Shown here piece by piece: positions 43,904-52,820 of a stretch of DNA of 64,000 bases. The translations under genes were made by a program, and so were the position numbers. Within the stretch, counting starts at the first letter, position 1, and the number at the start of each line of letters is the position of its first letter. Origin of the DNA: Spirochaetales bacterium (GTDB taxonomy: Bacteria; Spirochaetota; Spirochaetia; DSM-2461); contig JAKSCK010000169.1 of the NCBI GenBank assembly GCA_022360655.1, forward strand, positions 24,866 through 88,865. The letters run 5' to 3'. The notes below the pieces were generated by a model that had not been told where the DNA came from, made no database searches, and worked only from the letters and a program-made list of their open reading frames with translations.

Positions 43904-45089
43904 TGCATTGAGTGAGACAACACAGCAACGAGGGCATATGCTTCGGTTTGCGTGGCTGAACGTGGTTCTCTATGCCTCTGTTTCGGTTTTGTTCCCCTAC
44001 CTTCCAGTGTATTTTGAGGTCCGAGGACTCAGGCCATCTCAGATAGGATTGCTTCTTGGTGCAGTGGAAGTGGCAGGGATTTGTGCTCCATTTCTCATCA
44101 CTCCTCTTGCAGATAGAAGTGGGCGTTATCGCAGTTTAATGGCGATTCTGATTCTCCTTTCTTCCGCCTCTCTCTTTTTGATGCATCAAAGCCAGTTGTT
44201 TTCCATTGTTTTGGTGGCGGTCACCGTCTTTGGTATCACCTATCGGCCACAGCTCCCTCTCACTGATGCGATTGTGGGCCATGGACTTGCTGATGCCACA
44301 AAGGATTTTGGCAAAGTACGGCTTTGGGGGACGGTGAGTTTTATTGTCATTTCCTTGTTTATTCGATTCACAGGAGTTTTTTCCGAGGCTTCCAACAACC
44401 GTCTCTTTTTGAGCTTTCAGTTGAGTTTGCTTCTCTTCTTACTGGCCCTTCCCCTGGTTCCTCCTGTCCAAGCATCGCCAAAGAAAACCGGGGGAGCCTG
44501 TTCCCAATCCAAACGTAATGAGTTCAAAATTCTCCTTCCTCTCATTGTCATCGGATTTTTGGGTAATATTGGCTTTGGTGCGTATCAGAGTTTTGCTCCA
44601 TTGTACTTTACTCGAGTTGCTGGTGCTTCGGCAGTGGCCGGGTTCTATGCTGTGGCTGCTGTTGCAGAAATACCGGCCATGCTTTTTGCCGGACGCATTG
44701 TGAAAAAGATTGGGCATAGGGGCATGATCATCATTGCCTTTGTGGCTTCCATCCTTCGCTGGGGATTGATGGCTTTGGAGCTTCCGCCACGTTTGTTGGT
44801 GATGAGTCAGCTTCTTCACTGTGGAAACTATGCACTGTTCTTACTGGCTGGAATTGATTGGGTGAATACGAAAATTCATCCTGAACGCCGTGCCTGGGGA
44901 ATGGGGGTTGTTTCAGCATTCTGTTTTGGCGCACCTCAATTCCTTGGAAGCTTGGCAGGTGGTTATCTTCTTGAACATGGTGGTTTTGCCCGATTATTTG
45001 GAACCGCCGCCCTCTTTCCTGCTCTGGCTTTACTTTGGATCCTCTTTGATCAGCGTATTCTGAAGGATTCTCATCTCGACGGAAAATAA
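43896..45089 (+). CDS. MFS transporter (LacY/HcaT-like)
   Basis: 397 aa from GTG 43896, with GAGGTGAG upstream. About twelve TM helices in two halves separated by a basic loop (about 200-215). The motif GxLADRSGRYR-like sequence PLADRSGRYRSLM (about 68-80) sits between TM2 and TM3. The N-terminus (NVVLYASVSVLFPYLPVYFEVRGLRPSQIGLLLG) resembles the MFS_1-like/HcaT group, which imports sugars or aromatic acids. Co-translated with the HAD nucleotidase, so it may move a nucleoside-related compound (weak inference). Confidence 0.87.
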   Translation: MSDALSETTQQRGHMLRFAWLNVVLYASVSVLFPYLPVYFEVRGLRPSQIGLLLGAVEVAGICAPFLITPLADRSGRYRSLMAILILLSSASLFLMHQSQLFSIVLVAVTVFGITYRPQLPLTDAIVGHGLADATKDFGKVRLWGTVSFIVISLFIRFTGVFSEASNNRLFLSFQLSLLLFLLALPLVPPVQASPKKTGGACSQSKRNEFKILLPLIVIGFLGNIGFGAYQSFAPLYFTRVAGASAVAGFYAVAAVAEIPAMLFAGRIVKKIGHRGMIIIAFVASILRWGLMALELPPRLLVMSQLLHCGNYALFLLAGIDWVNTKIHPERRAWGMGVVSAFCFGAPQFLGSLAGGYLLEHGGFARLFGTAALFPALALLWILFDQRILKDSHLDGK

Positions 45090-45135
45090 GGAATTCGCTA
45101 TTCTTCCTCTCCCGTGAGCAAGTTGGAGGCCCATG

Positions 45136-46053
45136 ATGAAAAAGAAACCACTACCAGGTGATGATGCAAAAACCATGTACAAGCAGCGCCATCTTGATCG
45201 GGTTCACCGATTCCTGATGGCATCGGACACGGTGCGAGGTTTTCTTGTTCGTGGGGATCGACTTGTTCGGGAGCTTCGCGCCAATCATGACTTTGGCCCC
45301 TTGGAAACCATGGTTGCCGGTCAGGGGGCCATGGGAGCCCTTCTTATGGCGGCAAACCTGAAAGATGCTGGCAAGGTTCGATTGCAATGGGAATCTGCTG
45401 GCCCTGTGGGGGGCATGAGTTTTGAAGCGGATTCTCATGGTGCGGTCCGTGGATTTCTCAAGAATAATCCCATTGTGATTGAAGAGAAGGGCCCCCAGTT
45501 TACCGATCTTTTTGGTCCGGGTTTTCTCACGGTTTCCCGTCTTTTTGAGAAGGGGGGGGATCCCATGAATGGGACGGTGGCCCTCCGCTATGGAAAGATT
45601 GCCGAAGATTTGGCCATTTATCATCTTGAGAGTGAACAGATTCCTACCGCCATGGCCTTGAGTGTGGCCTTTGACGAGAACGGAGAATCCCTTGGTGCCG
45701 GTGGTTTATTCTTGCAGGCTCTCCCAGGTGCTGATGAGAATGTTTTAGACACTCTGGAAGAGGCTTTGAACAATCTTCCTTCTCTTGGTGAAGCCTTTGC
45801 ATCGGGGCAAACGGTTGAAGAATACATTGAACAGGTTTTTTCCTCCCATTCGCCCCGCATTCTGAGCTCAAAACGTGTGGAATTCTTTTGTCCCTGTGAT
45901 TCTCAACTTTTTGCACGCTACATGAAGGGACTTTCACAAAAGGATCAGAAGGAGATTCGTGAGAAGGGGCCCTTCCCCTTAGAAATCACCTGTCAAAACT
46001 GCGCTTCAGTGTATTCCTATAGCCAAGAGGACATCCAAAAGCTTCTGGGGTGA
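45136..46053 (+). CDS. hslO: Redox-regulated chaperone Hsp33
   Basis: 305 aa. Substrate-binding domain with RVHRFLMASDTVRGFLVRG and LQWESAGPVGGMSFEAD, and a C-terminal zinc redox switch: CPC (about 255-257) and CQNC (about 289-292), the CxC...CxxC of Hsp33. Oxidation releases zinc and turns on holdase activity, which suits an organism facing oxygen or chlorine stress. The start is ATG 45136 (or the ATG one codon earlier), with GGAGG at 45125-45129. A hairpin follows. Confidence 0.95.
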   Translation: MKKKPLPGDDAKTMYKQRHLDRVHRFLMASDTVRGFLVRGDRLVRELRANHDFGPLETMVAGQGAMGALLMAANLKDAGKVRLQWESAGPVGGMSFEADSHGAVRGFLKNNPIVIEEKGPQFTDLFGPGFLTVSRLFEKGGDPMNGTVALRYGKIAEDLAIYHLESEQIPTAMALSVAFDENGESLGAGGLFLQALPGADENVLDTLEEALNNLPSLGEAFASGQTVEEYIEQVFSSHSPRILSSKRVEFFCPCDSQLFARYMKGLSQKDQKEIREKGPFPLEITCQNCASVYSYSQEDIQKLLG

Positions 46054-46103
46054 TTCTCTTTGGGGCGATATGACATCCTGAGAAAGAGATGATTTTCTTC
46101 TCA

Positions 46104-46135
46104 CCCCTCATTGTTTCTGCAATGAGGGGTCGATC
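46104..46135. terminator. Hairpin after hslO with GATCGACCCC motif
   Basis: CCCCTCATTG (46104-46113) pairs with CAATGAGGGG (46120-46129), followed by TCGATC; GGGGTCGATC at 46126-46135 is one of five exact copies of the decamer. No U-run follows on the plus strand. Confidence 0.6.
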
Positions 46136-46223
46136 TATTGAGGTTCCAGAAATTCTCCTCCTTCCCCTTCCGTTCTGGACACATTGCCTCTCGAGGGGAA
46201 TAATCAGGTTCGGAGTAGAAGAC

Positions 46224-46601
46224 ATGGAAGAGTGCAAGGCATGTGAATTGGATTGGGATCAATTGCTTGGTGATGGTGAAGGCAAACGTGCTCACCGCTC
46301 CGCACCGTTGTCACAAGGTGCTTCCCCGTATTGGCATGCTGGGGCTCGTGTTTTGCGAAACGCCCAAGGCGTTCAAGAAGCTGTCCTCATTCTTCAAGGT
46401 CCGGATGGAATCCCTCAGAGACTCAAATCTCTTGAACAAGGCTTGGTAAATCAATCTTTATCGAATGTGGATGCGCTGATGGATGCCTCCCGAGATGTGC
46501 TGATGGATGTCTGTAGGGATGACGAATGGGGCTCTGCTGCGGTGAAGGCCTATATGGGGGCCTGGCTCTGTGCCCATGTTGTTGGTCGGTGTATGGCATG
46601 A
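46224..46601 (+). CDS. Hypothetical protein
   Basis: 125 aa, not recognised. It starts MEECKACELDW with GGAGTAGAAG upstream; the frame is open further 5' but that part crosses the hslO hairpin. Cys at 4, 7, near 94 and two at the end, with a CxxC at the N-terminus that might bind metal. A helical middle (SLEQGLVNQSLSNVDALMDASRDVLMDV). The stop overlaps the glycosidase start by ATGA, so the two are co-translated and may work together. Confidence 0.6.
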   Translation: MEECKACELDWDQLLGDGEGKRAHRSAPLSQGASPYWHAGARVLRNAQGVQEAVLILQGPDGIPQRLKSLEQGLVNQSLSNVDALMDASRDVLMDVCRDDEWGSAAVKAYMGAWLCAHVVGRCMA

Positions 46602-48640
46602 ATACGGTTTCCAACACCACGGAAGTTTGGATGGAACTCTGTTACCGATATAAGGGTGAGTCCTACCAATACAATCTCCCTCTTTCTTCTGGTAGCAAAT
46701 TCCTTGATGGGCTGAAGATTGACTATGAAAAATCTTCCATCCATCAAGGTTTTCGGTATCAATTGCACCTTGTTCCACTGGGAACAGTACTGCTGGATCG
46801 TCTTGTTTTGACGGGTCCCTTGAATTATGGCGACGATCTTCGAAGTGTTTTTGTGAATGGGTATCAGTCTTGGACCACCAGTCGCGAGCGCTTTCCCGGA
46901 GAACGGATTGCCAAGTTAAACTGGCCAGGGCGGCTTCTTGGATTGCAGTCCCTTGGGGATTATTCCTTCTATTCGTATCCAGAGAAGAAGGGGCGTTTCC
47001 ATGGATTTGGCTATGCTTATGTGCGTTATCCAGACCGAATCCTTCTGGCGGGTAGCCTGAATGAAGAGTTGGGACATACCATCCTGGCAACGGATTTGCG
47101 TCATAACATGTTTTCCATCACCAAGGATGTGAGCCATCTTGAGTTGACCTCTCAAGGTGAGGCCTTGGATTTGGTGCTGCTGGAAGGGGACGAACATGCT
47201 GTTTTTTCCCAGTTTGCCCAACTGCGTACCTCGCAATCTCTCCAACCCACAATTGCATCGGCATGGGGGGGAGGAGAAGAGGAGGTGGGGGATGAGGTGT
47301 CTCTCCGTCGTCAGCTTTCTGCTTGTCGAGAGAACCAGATTCCCTTGGATTACTTTCTGATCGACCGAGGCTGGCAGGCCCGAATGGGGGATTGGGAGAG
47401 TCCTGCAGCGGGTTTCCCTTCTGGTATGGCTTCCTTGGCCGCAGAAATTCGTGGAAGCGGATATAAACCTGGTTTGTGGTGGGCCCCCTTTGTTGTGAGT
47501 CCTGAATCCCTCATTTTTCGTGAGCATAGGGATATGATTGCACGAGATTTGCGGAATCGGATTCGTCCGGTGCTGTTCCATCCCCGTTATGGGGGTGCAT
47601 TGTTTGCCTTAGATCTCAACCACCCGGATCTTCCAGGGATGCTTAAGAGGTCTATGGAACGCTTCCGAGAGGATTGGGGCTATGAGTTTCTCCGTTCTGA
47701 TCTTTTGTTTGCAGCCTCGCTTCGTCCTCCTTCTGGCCAAAGCCGAGGTGGAGCCATGGCACAGGCCACAAAATTGCTAGAATCTTTGAAGGGCCCAGCT
47801 GTGCACCATATGGGAGCCCTTCCTTTGGATGCCGCCTTTGGCCGTAGTGATTTTTGCCGGGTGACGGCCAATCCGTCTTCACGATGGGAACGTCCCTTGC
47901 TTCGCAGTCTTCATGCCAGAGAACGATCAACCGTCCGCAATTCCATTCGCACAGGAATTGGTCGGTGGCAGTTGAATGAACGATTTTTTCTCAATGATAC
48001 CGGGCCATTTTCTTTGATTGGAGGGCGTGGTGAAAATCGGGAGGCCAGTTTTTTCCTGACTGCGCTCTTCAGCCGTTTGATTTCCACCTGCGATGAAGTG
48101 AGTGACTATAGCCAAGAAACATTGCAGCGTTTCCAGTCTCTCTTCCCGCTTGCAGCTCCTCAAATTCAAAATGTGGAAACTCTTCGTCGAGTCATTCTTG
48201 TTCATTATGTGGTGAATCAGCGCCAGTATTTTGCTGCTGTGAATCTTGCTGATCGAACTCGGACATTTTTCCTTCCTGAAGGACGGTGGTTTCAAAATGC
48301 CACATGGGATACGCCCAGTATGTTCCGGGAAGGTGGTGGGAAGCACGTGTTGAAGCCAGGTGAAATGCAGAATCACCTGTTTCTCCAGCCTACGGATCCC
48401 TTGGCAGGGGGAGAGGGGCATGTCTTCCCTGGAGCGCAAGTTGCGAGTATTCAAAAGAATGGGAATTCTTGGGAGGTGGAGTTATTGCCGAATTCTTCTT
48501 CTCAAACTCGTATTTGGCTGAATGATGATGGAGCAAAGAGCACTCTCATCAATGGCCAAACTCCGAAAACACAGAAAACCCCCTGGGGGGAGACTGTTTT
48601 GTTAATTGATCACTTCCCAAATGGGAGCACTTCTGACTGA
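46598..48640 (+). CDS. Clan GH-D (GH36-like) glycoside hydrolase with altered active-site residues
   Basis: 680 aa. An N-terminal beta-sandwich (about 1-215) is followed by a TIM barrel (about 216-560) and a C-terminal beta domain, as in GH36. Family landmarks: DYFLIDRGWQARMGDW (about 251-266), SGYKPGLWWAPFVVSPES, and FLRSDLLFA (Asp368, nucleophile position). Two catalytic-site positions differ from alpha-galactosidases: IDRGW has Arg257 where the second Asp of DDGW/DDCW is usual, and RVTANPSSRW has Asn425 where the acid/base Asp of RIGPDxxPxW is expected (alignment by eye). No signal peptide, so cytoplasmic. It probably acts on another glycoside, or has lost activity. Confidence 0.72.
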   Translation: MNTVSNTTEVWMELCYRYKGESYQYNLPLSSGSKFLDGLKIDYEKSSIHQGFRYQLHLVPLGTVLLDRLVLTGPLNYGDDLRSVFVNGYQSWTTSRERFPGERIAKLNWPGRLLGLQSLGDYSFYSYPEKKGRFHGFGYAYVRYPDRILLAGSLNEELGHTILATDLRHNMFSITKDVSHLELTSQGEALDLVLLEGDEHAVFSQFAQLRTSQSLQPTIASAWGGGEEEVGDEVSLRRQLSACRENQIPLDYFLIDRGWQARMGDWESPAAGFPSGMASLAAEIRGSGYKPGLWWAPFVVSPESLIFREHRDMIARDLRNRIRPVLFHPRYGGALFALDLNHPDLPGMLKRSMERFREDWGYEFLRSDLLFAASLRPPSGQSRGGAMAQATKLLESLKGPAVHHMGALPLDAAFGRSDFCRVTANPSSRWERPLLRSLHARERSTVRNSIRTGIGRWQLNERFFLNDTGPFSLIGGRGENREASFFLTALFSRLISTCDEVSDYSQETLQRFQSLFPLAAPQIQNVETLRRVILVHYVVNQRQYFAAVNLADRTRTFFLPEGRWFQNATWDTPSMFREGGGKHVLKPGEMQNHLFLQPTDPLAGGEGHVFPGAQVASIQKNGNSWEVELLPNSSSQTRIWLNDDGAKSTLINGQTPKTQKTPWGETVLLIDHFPNGSTSD

Positions 48641-49041
48641 GTCCTCAAGAACTTCAACAGCTTTGGTTACTAATCCCAATTCATTGAGTCTTTAGCTCGT
48701 TGGCTCAAAGGAGACCCGATTCCATCGGTGTTTTCTGTTCCACTCAAGCGTATCAAGTGATTGTCCTGAATGACTCAATGGTTACTGGTTCATCCATCCT
48801 TTTCCCCTGCTGAGGTGAATGGAGTGAGGGATATAAGATTTACAATCGCTGTTTTTATGATTCACATTGAGGACAGATTTGAAAGAGGCGTCACAGAAAT
48901 CCATACTCTTTACAATCAAGCAAGAGCAATGCTCAACCAGGAAGAGAGTGATGGTAAACTACTCTTCTTGACGTTTGGGACAAGTCTTCTTGATCCGAAA
49001 CTCGCTGCTTGTTAGGATTCAGCCATGCAAGGTGGTTCTTC
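48641..49041. other. Intergenic region without a recognisable gene
   Basis: 401 bp. One 81-codon frame (48770-49015) is open, but it has no ribosome site and no recognisable motif, so it is not called. No strong hairpin or promoter is seen; TTGACG near 48969 could be a -35 box for the Rrf2 gene. It may be the remains of a lost gene. Confidence 0.4.
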
Positions 49042-49455
49042 ATGTTTTCGCTAAGTGCTAAGAGTACCTACGGAGTTTCCGCCGTGCTCGAATTGGCCTA
49101 CCGTTATGGTGGTGGTGCTGTACAGATTCGAGAAATTGCCTCCTCTCAAGAGATCCCGCACCATTACTTGGAACAAATCCTTGTGGCATTGAAGCGGGGC
49201 GGTTTTGTGCAAAGTTTTCGGGGTGCTCAAGGGGGCTATGCGTTGGCCCGTCCCCCAGCAGATATTCAACTGTATGAAGTCCTGACTCTCCTTGAAGGAC
49301 CACTCAATGTGGCACCAGAGGGACGTGGAGATGAACGTCTTTGTGGGTTATGGTCTGCCTTGACCAGTGATATCCGTCAGCGCTTGGATCGGAGCTTTGC
49401 TGAAATCATCGAAGAGATTCGGCGGAATCAAGAGCATTTCAATTTTTCGATATAA
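49042..49455 (+). CDS. Rrf2-family transcriptional regulator
   Basis: 137 aa. Winged-helix Rrf2 protein: MFSLSAKSTYGVSAVLELAYRYG, IREIASSQEIPHHYLEQILVALKRGGFVQSFRGAQGGYALARP (recognition helix and wing, about 31-75). IscR-type members bind a cluster through three Cys; only one Cys (about residue 101) is seen here, so a cluster of that kind is unlikely, as in CymR-like members. ATG 49042 has AAGGTGG upstream. It may act on its own promoter or on the opp operon downstream. Confidence 0.88.
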   Translation: MFSLSAKSTYGVSAVLELAYRYGGGAVQIREIASSQEIPHHYLEQILVALKRGGFVQSFRGAQGGYALARPPADIQLYEVLTLLEGPLNVAPEGRGDERLCGLWSALTSDIRQRLDRSFAEIIEEIRRNQEHFNFSI

Positions 49456-49846
49456 AGATTTCTTGTCTCTGTTGATCACTCATCAATTCCAAGCAGAGCA
49501 GAAATAGGGAATCTTTTCCTCAGTAGTGGTCACTGGCTTTTTCATAGGCTCTTGGGTCTTCAAAAAATCAATATTTGTATTCTCCTAAGGGAAGGATCTT
49601 ATTGAGAACTCATTCATGGCCAAAGATCTTCTTTTCTCTTGTGCAATAAAAGATGAGAGTCAATGAATAAAATTCTAAACAAGAGTTCATTGCCGGAAAT
49701 CGACTGCTTGCGGTCCGAACCCAGCACCTGTATAATCAGCGATTACAGATGCAATGCCACATTTCCGACACTGTATCCTTTCCCTTGTCAAATACCATCT
49801 CTGTAGAGATGGTCAAAATCTTAGACCTTTAAAAAAGGAGAGAATG
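49456..49846. other. Long leader region of the opp operon
   Basis: 391 bp without a gene. It holds a good promoter (49708-49736) and, in the transcribed leader, a perfect 8-bp hairpin ACCATCTC-TGTA-GAGATGGT (49794-49813) about 35 bases before the oppA start. The part before 49700 is AT-rich with nothing definite. Confidence 0.6.
49708..49736 (+). promoter_or_regulatory. Sigma-70-type promoter of oppA
   Basis: TTGCGG (49708-49713), 17-base spacer, perfect TATAAT (49731-49736). The transcript would have a leader of about 100 bases containing an 8-bp hairpin. Confidence 0.7.
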
Positions 49847-51628
49847 ATGGTCAAGAAAATTCTGACAGTTCTTCTTACCTTCGCCCTCGTTGCCACTTCG
49901 GTGTTTGCGAATGGTGAAAAGGAAGCTGCTGGTCCCATGCAGGTGAAAAACCCTGATACCTTTGTATACGGTACCATTGGTGAACCCGCAACTTTGGATC
50001 CCGCAGTTGCTTACGACAGCTCTTCCGGTGATGTGATGACCAATGTCATGGAAACCCTGGTGACCTGGGACCGGGACACTGGTGTGATTATCCCTGCCTT
50101 GGCTGAAGAGCTTCCCACCATGGAAAATGGTGGTATTAGTGCTGATGGCATGACATACCGCTTCAAAGTGCGCAAAGGCGTGAAATTCCACCAGGGTGGC
50201 GAACTCACTCCAGAAGATGTGGCTTACTCCATCCAGCGCAACATGGTTGTGGATGTTGATCATGGTCCTCAGTGGATGCACTGGATGGTGTTCTTTGGTG
50301 AGAACACAGGCCTAAACGACGATGGTTCACATAAATTCTCTGTTGAGGAAATCCAGAGCAAAATCTTTGTTGATGGCGATGAAGTTGTCTTCAAATTGGC
50401 TCATCCTTCACCCTTCTTCTTGGCCATCATGACCGGTTACTGGTCCATGATTCTGGACAAGGAATGGTGCATGGAGCAGGGCGGTTGGGACGGAACTCCT
50501 GCCGATCGTGAACGCGTCTTCAATCCTCCTACCGGTGAAGAGCTTCTCTTTGATATCAACAATGGTACTGGTCCTTACAAATTGGCACGTTGGGTCAAGG
50601 GTGAGGAAGTTGTACTGGAGCGCAATGAAGAGTACTGGGGTGACAAACCTGCGATTGCCAATGCCATTTACAAGAAAGTGGATGAGTGGTCAACTCGTAA
50701 GCTGATGTTCCTCCAGGGTGACTTGGACTACGCCTACATTGAACCTGTTTACTGGGATGAGATGGAGAAGGAAGAAGGACTTGTTTGGTATGACAAGCTT
50801 CCTCGAATTACCATCACTGGTTTGATGTTCCAGCAGGCCATCAATAATGTGGACAATCCTTTGACCTTCTCAGGTCAGTTGGATGGTCAGGGTGTTCCTT
50901 CCGACTTCTTTGCAGACAAAGATGTGCGTCTTGGCTTCATGTATGCCTGGAATGAAGATGTCTTCCTGAACGACATTGGTAACGGTGCTTACCGTGATCC
51001 TGTTGGTCCCATCCCCTATGGTTTGCAGTTCAAAGATGGTGATGTTAAGCGCCTTCCCAATGACCTTGCTAAGGCTGAAGAGCACTTCAAGAAGGCTTTT
51101 GGTGGTCAGGTTTGGGAGAAAGGTTTCAAGGTTGAGCTGACTTACAATGAAGGGAATGAGGTTCGCGGTGGTGCTATGCGCATGCTGGCTGAAGCAGTGA
51201 ACTCCCTGAATGATAAGTTTGACATCAGCGTCCGTTCTGTTCCCTGGGCAGAATTCCTGGATGCCAACAAGGCTCGACGCCTTCCCATCTTCTCCATTGG
51301 TTGGGCTCCTGACTATCCTGATCCAGATAACTTTGTTGATCCTTTCATGTTCTCTGAAGGTTACTTTGCCTCCCGCGGTAGCTACTCCAACCCCGAGGTT
51401 GATGAGCTTGTACTCAAGGGACGCTATGCAACCGATGATGCTACCCGTGCAGAGGTGTACAAGAGACTTGAAGAGATTTATGTCGAAGATGCCGTTGGTC
51501 TTTGCTATGGTCAGGCCATTGATCGTCACTGGACTCGCGATTGGATCAATTGGAAGGGTGGTTTCTACTTCCAGCCTGAAAACGATCAGTTGTTCAACCG
51601 CCTTCGAGATTTGATCAAAGAGCAGTAA
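49847..51628 (+). CDS. oppA: Oligopeptide/dipeptide ABC transporter substrate-binding protein
   Basis: 593 aa, SBP family 5. A signal peptide (MVKKILTVLLTFALVATSVFA) leads to mature NGEKEAAG, again without lipobox Cys. Family features: TIGEPATLDPAVAYDSSS (about 41-58), DGMTYRFKVRKGVKFHQGGELTPEDVAYSIQR (about 100-131), GTGPYKLARWVKGEEVVLERNEEYWGD (about 239-265) and WAPDYPDPDNFVDPFM near 485-500. It delivers peptides (or another large solute such as an oligosaccharide) to OppBC. Start 49847 rather than the ATG one codon earlier, because AAGGAG (49835-49840) is six bases before it. Confidence 0.93.
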   Translation: MVKKILTVLLTFALVATSVFANGEKEAAGPMQVKNPDTFVYGTIGEPATLDPAVAYDSSSGDVMTNVMETLVTWDRDTGVIIPALAEELPTMENGGISADGMTYRFKVRKGVKFHQGGELTPEDVAYSIQRNMVVDVDHGPQWMHWMVFFGENTGLNDDGSHKFSVEEIQSKIFVDGDEVVFKLAHPSPFFLAIMTGYWSMILDKEWCMEQGGWDGTPADRERVFNPPTGEELLFDINNGTGPYKLARWVKGEEVVLERNEEYWGDKPAIANAIYKKVDEWSTRKLMFLQGDLDYAYIEPVYWDEMEKEEGLVWYDKLPRITITGLMFQQAINNVDNPLTFSGQLDGQGVPSDFFADKDVRLGFMYAWNEDVFLNDIGNGAYRDPVGPIPYGLQFKDGDVKRLPNDLAKAEEHFKKAFGGQVWEKGFKVELTYNEGNEVRGGAMRMLAEAVNSLNDKFDISVRSVPWAEFLDANKARRLPIFSIGWAPDYPDPDNFVDPFMFSEGYFASRGSYSNPEVDELVLKGRYATDDATRAEVYKRLEEIYVEDAVGLCYGQAIDRHWTRDWINWKGGFYFQPENDQLFNRLRDLIKEQ

Positions 51629-51634
51629 ATGCTG

Positions 51635-51715
51635 AAATACCGTTAAATTTCACGGTATTTGATTGAAAATCACCGGGACTCCAGCTCTGTATGGGCTGGA
51701 GTCCCTTTTTTTTTT
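51635..51715 (+). terminator. Two hairpins between oppA and oppB, the second a strong terminator
   Basis: AAATACCGT/ACGGTATTT (51635-51660), then GGGACTCCAGC (51675-51685) with GCTGGAGTCCC (51695-51705) and a run of ten T. It should end most transcripts after oppA and let a minority run into oppBCDF. Confidence 0.92.
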
Positions 51716-51767
51716 GTAACAAATCCGTTATTATGTGCTTCACTCAAAAAAATCCTGGAGAAAAACT

Positions 51768-52802
51768 TTGGGCCTTCTGAACTTTATCATCCGCAGGCTT
51801 CTGCTGATGGTCCTCATTCTCGTTGGCGTCACCGTAATCGTCTTCTCCATCATGATGCTCCTTCCTCCCGGTCAGCGGGTGAGTGTTTATGTGCAAGACG
51901 AACGGGTCAACAATCAACAGCTAGAAGCGCTGATTGAGAAATACGGTCTCGATGATCCCGCACCTGTCCAGTACTGGCGCTGGATTAAAGGTGTCTTCCG
52001 TGGTGACTTTGGTTATTCGGTTGTGGCTGTAACACCTGTCATCGAAGCATTCAAGAATTACTTTCCGGTGACGCTTGAACTTGTCCTCATAGCCACACCT
52101 CTCATCATCATGACGGGGGTTTGGCTTGGGACTAAGGCCGCAACGAACAAAGATACAGCCATTGATCATGGAACCCGAATCTTTGCCATTGTGGGATATT
52201 CTCTTCCAACCTTCTGGTTAGGATTGATGCTCCTCATGGTGTTCTACGGACTGTTCGGTCTCTTCCCTCCTGGAGTTCTCTCCAATGAAGGGCGTGATGT
52301 ACTTTATAGTGGAGATTTTCAACGCTATACCCGTCTTTTGTTGATTGACTCCATCTTGAACTGGCGTTGGGACATGTTCTGGGATGCTCTGTATCACTTG
52401 ATTTTGCCTGCATTCAATCTTGTTCTGCTTTCAAGTGCAATGATTCTTCGTCTCACACGTTCCAGCATGTTGGACTCCTTAGGTCAGGACTACATTCGTA
52501 CAGCCCTTGCCAAAGGTGCAAGTAAGAATCTGATTGAGCGTAAGCATGCCCGCCGCAATGCTTTGATTCCAGTGATTACCGTTTCTGGTTTGCTATTTGC
52601 TGGTTTGATGGCTGGTATGGTGATCACAGAAACCATCTTCAACAGACCTGGTATTGGTTTGTGGATGGCCGATGCCGCTCTTCGTTTGGATGTTTCTGCA
52701 ATCATGTTCAATGTTCTCTTCCTTTCCGGTGTTTACGTTGTGATGAACTTGGTTGTTGATGTGTTGTATGCCTATGTTGATCCGCGGATCCGGCTGTCTT
52801 AG
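51768..52802 (+). CDS. oppB: Oligopeptide ABC transporter permease OppB/DppB
   Basis: 344 aa from TTG 51768, preceded by GGAG at 51757-51760; a GTG at 51735 has no ribosome site. First TM about 8-28, conserved MLLPPGQRVSVYVQDE, a large extracytoplasmic region and five further TM helices (about 100-340). The EAA motif is the coupling loop RTALAKGASKNLIERKHARRNALIPV (about 243-268). It forms the membrane channel with OppC. The TM4-TM5 stretch GGDVLYSGDFQRY is an extra loop compared with short DppB. Confidence 0.9.
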   Translation: MGLLNFIIRRLLLMVLILVGVTVIVFSIMMLLPPGQRVSVYVQDERVNNQQLEALIEKYGLDDPAPVQYWRWIKGVFRGDFGYSVVAVTPVIEAFKNYFPVTLELVLIATPLIIMTGVWLGTKAATNKDTAIDHGTRIFAIVGYSLPTFWLGLMLLMVFYGLFGLFPPGVLSNEGRDVLYSGDFQRYTRLLLIDSILNWRWDMFWDALYHLILPAFNLVLLSSAMILRLTRSSMLDSLGQDYIRTALAKGASKNLIERKHARRNALIPVITVSGLLFAGLMAGMVITETIFNRPGIGLWMADAALRLDVSAIMFNVLFLSGVYVVMNLVVDVLYAYVDPRIRLS

Positions 52803-52820
52803 TCCTGAGGAGATAATTCT

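Noticed and set aside
48770..49015. 81-codon frame upstream of the Rrf2 gene
   Set aside because: No Shine-Dalgarno, no motif and no resemblance to known proteins; kept only as a note in the intergenic entry.
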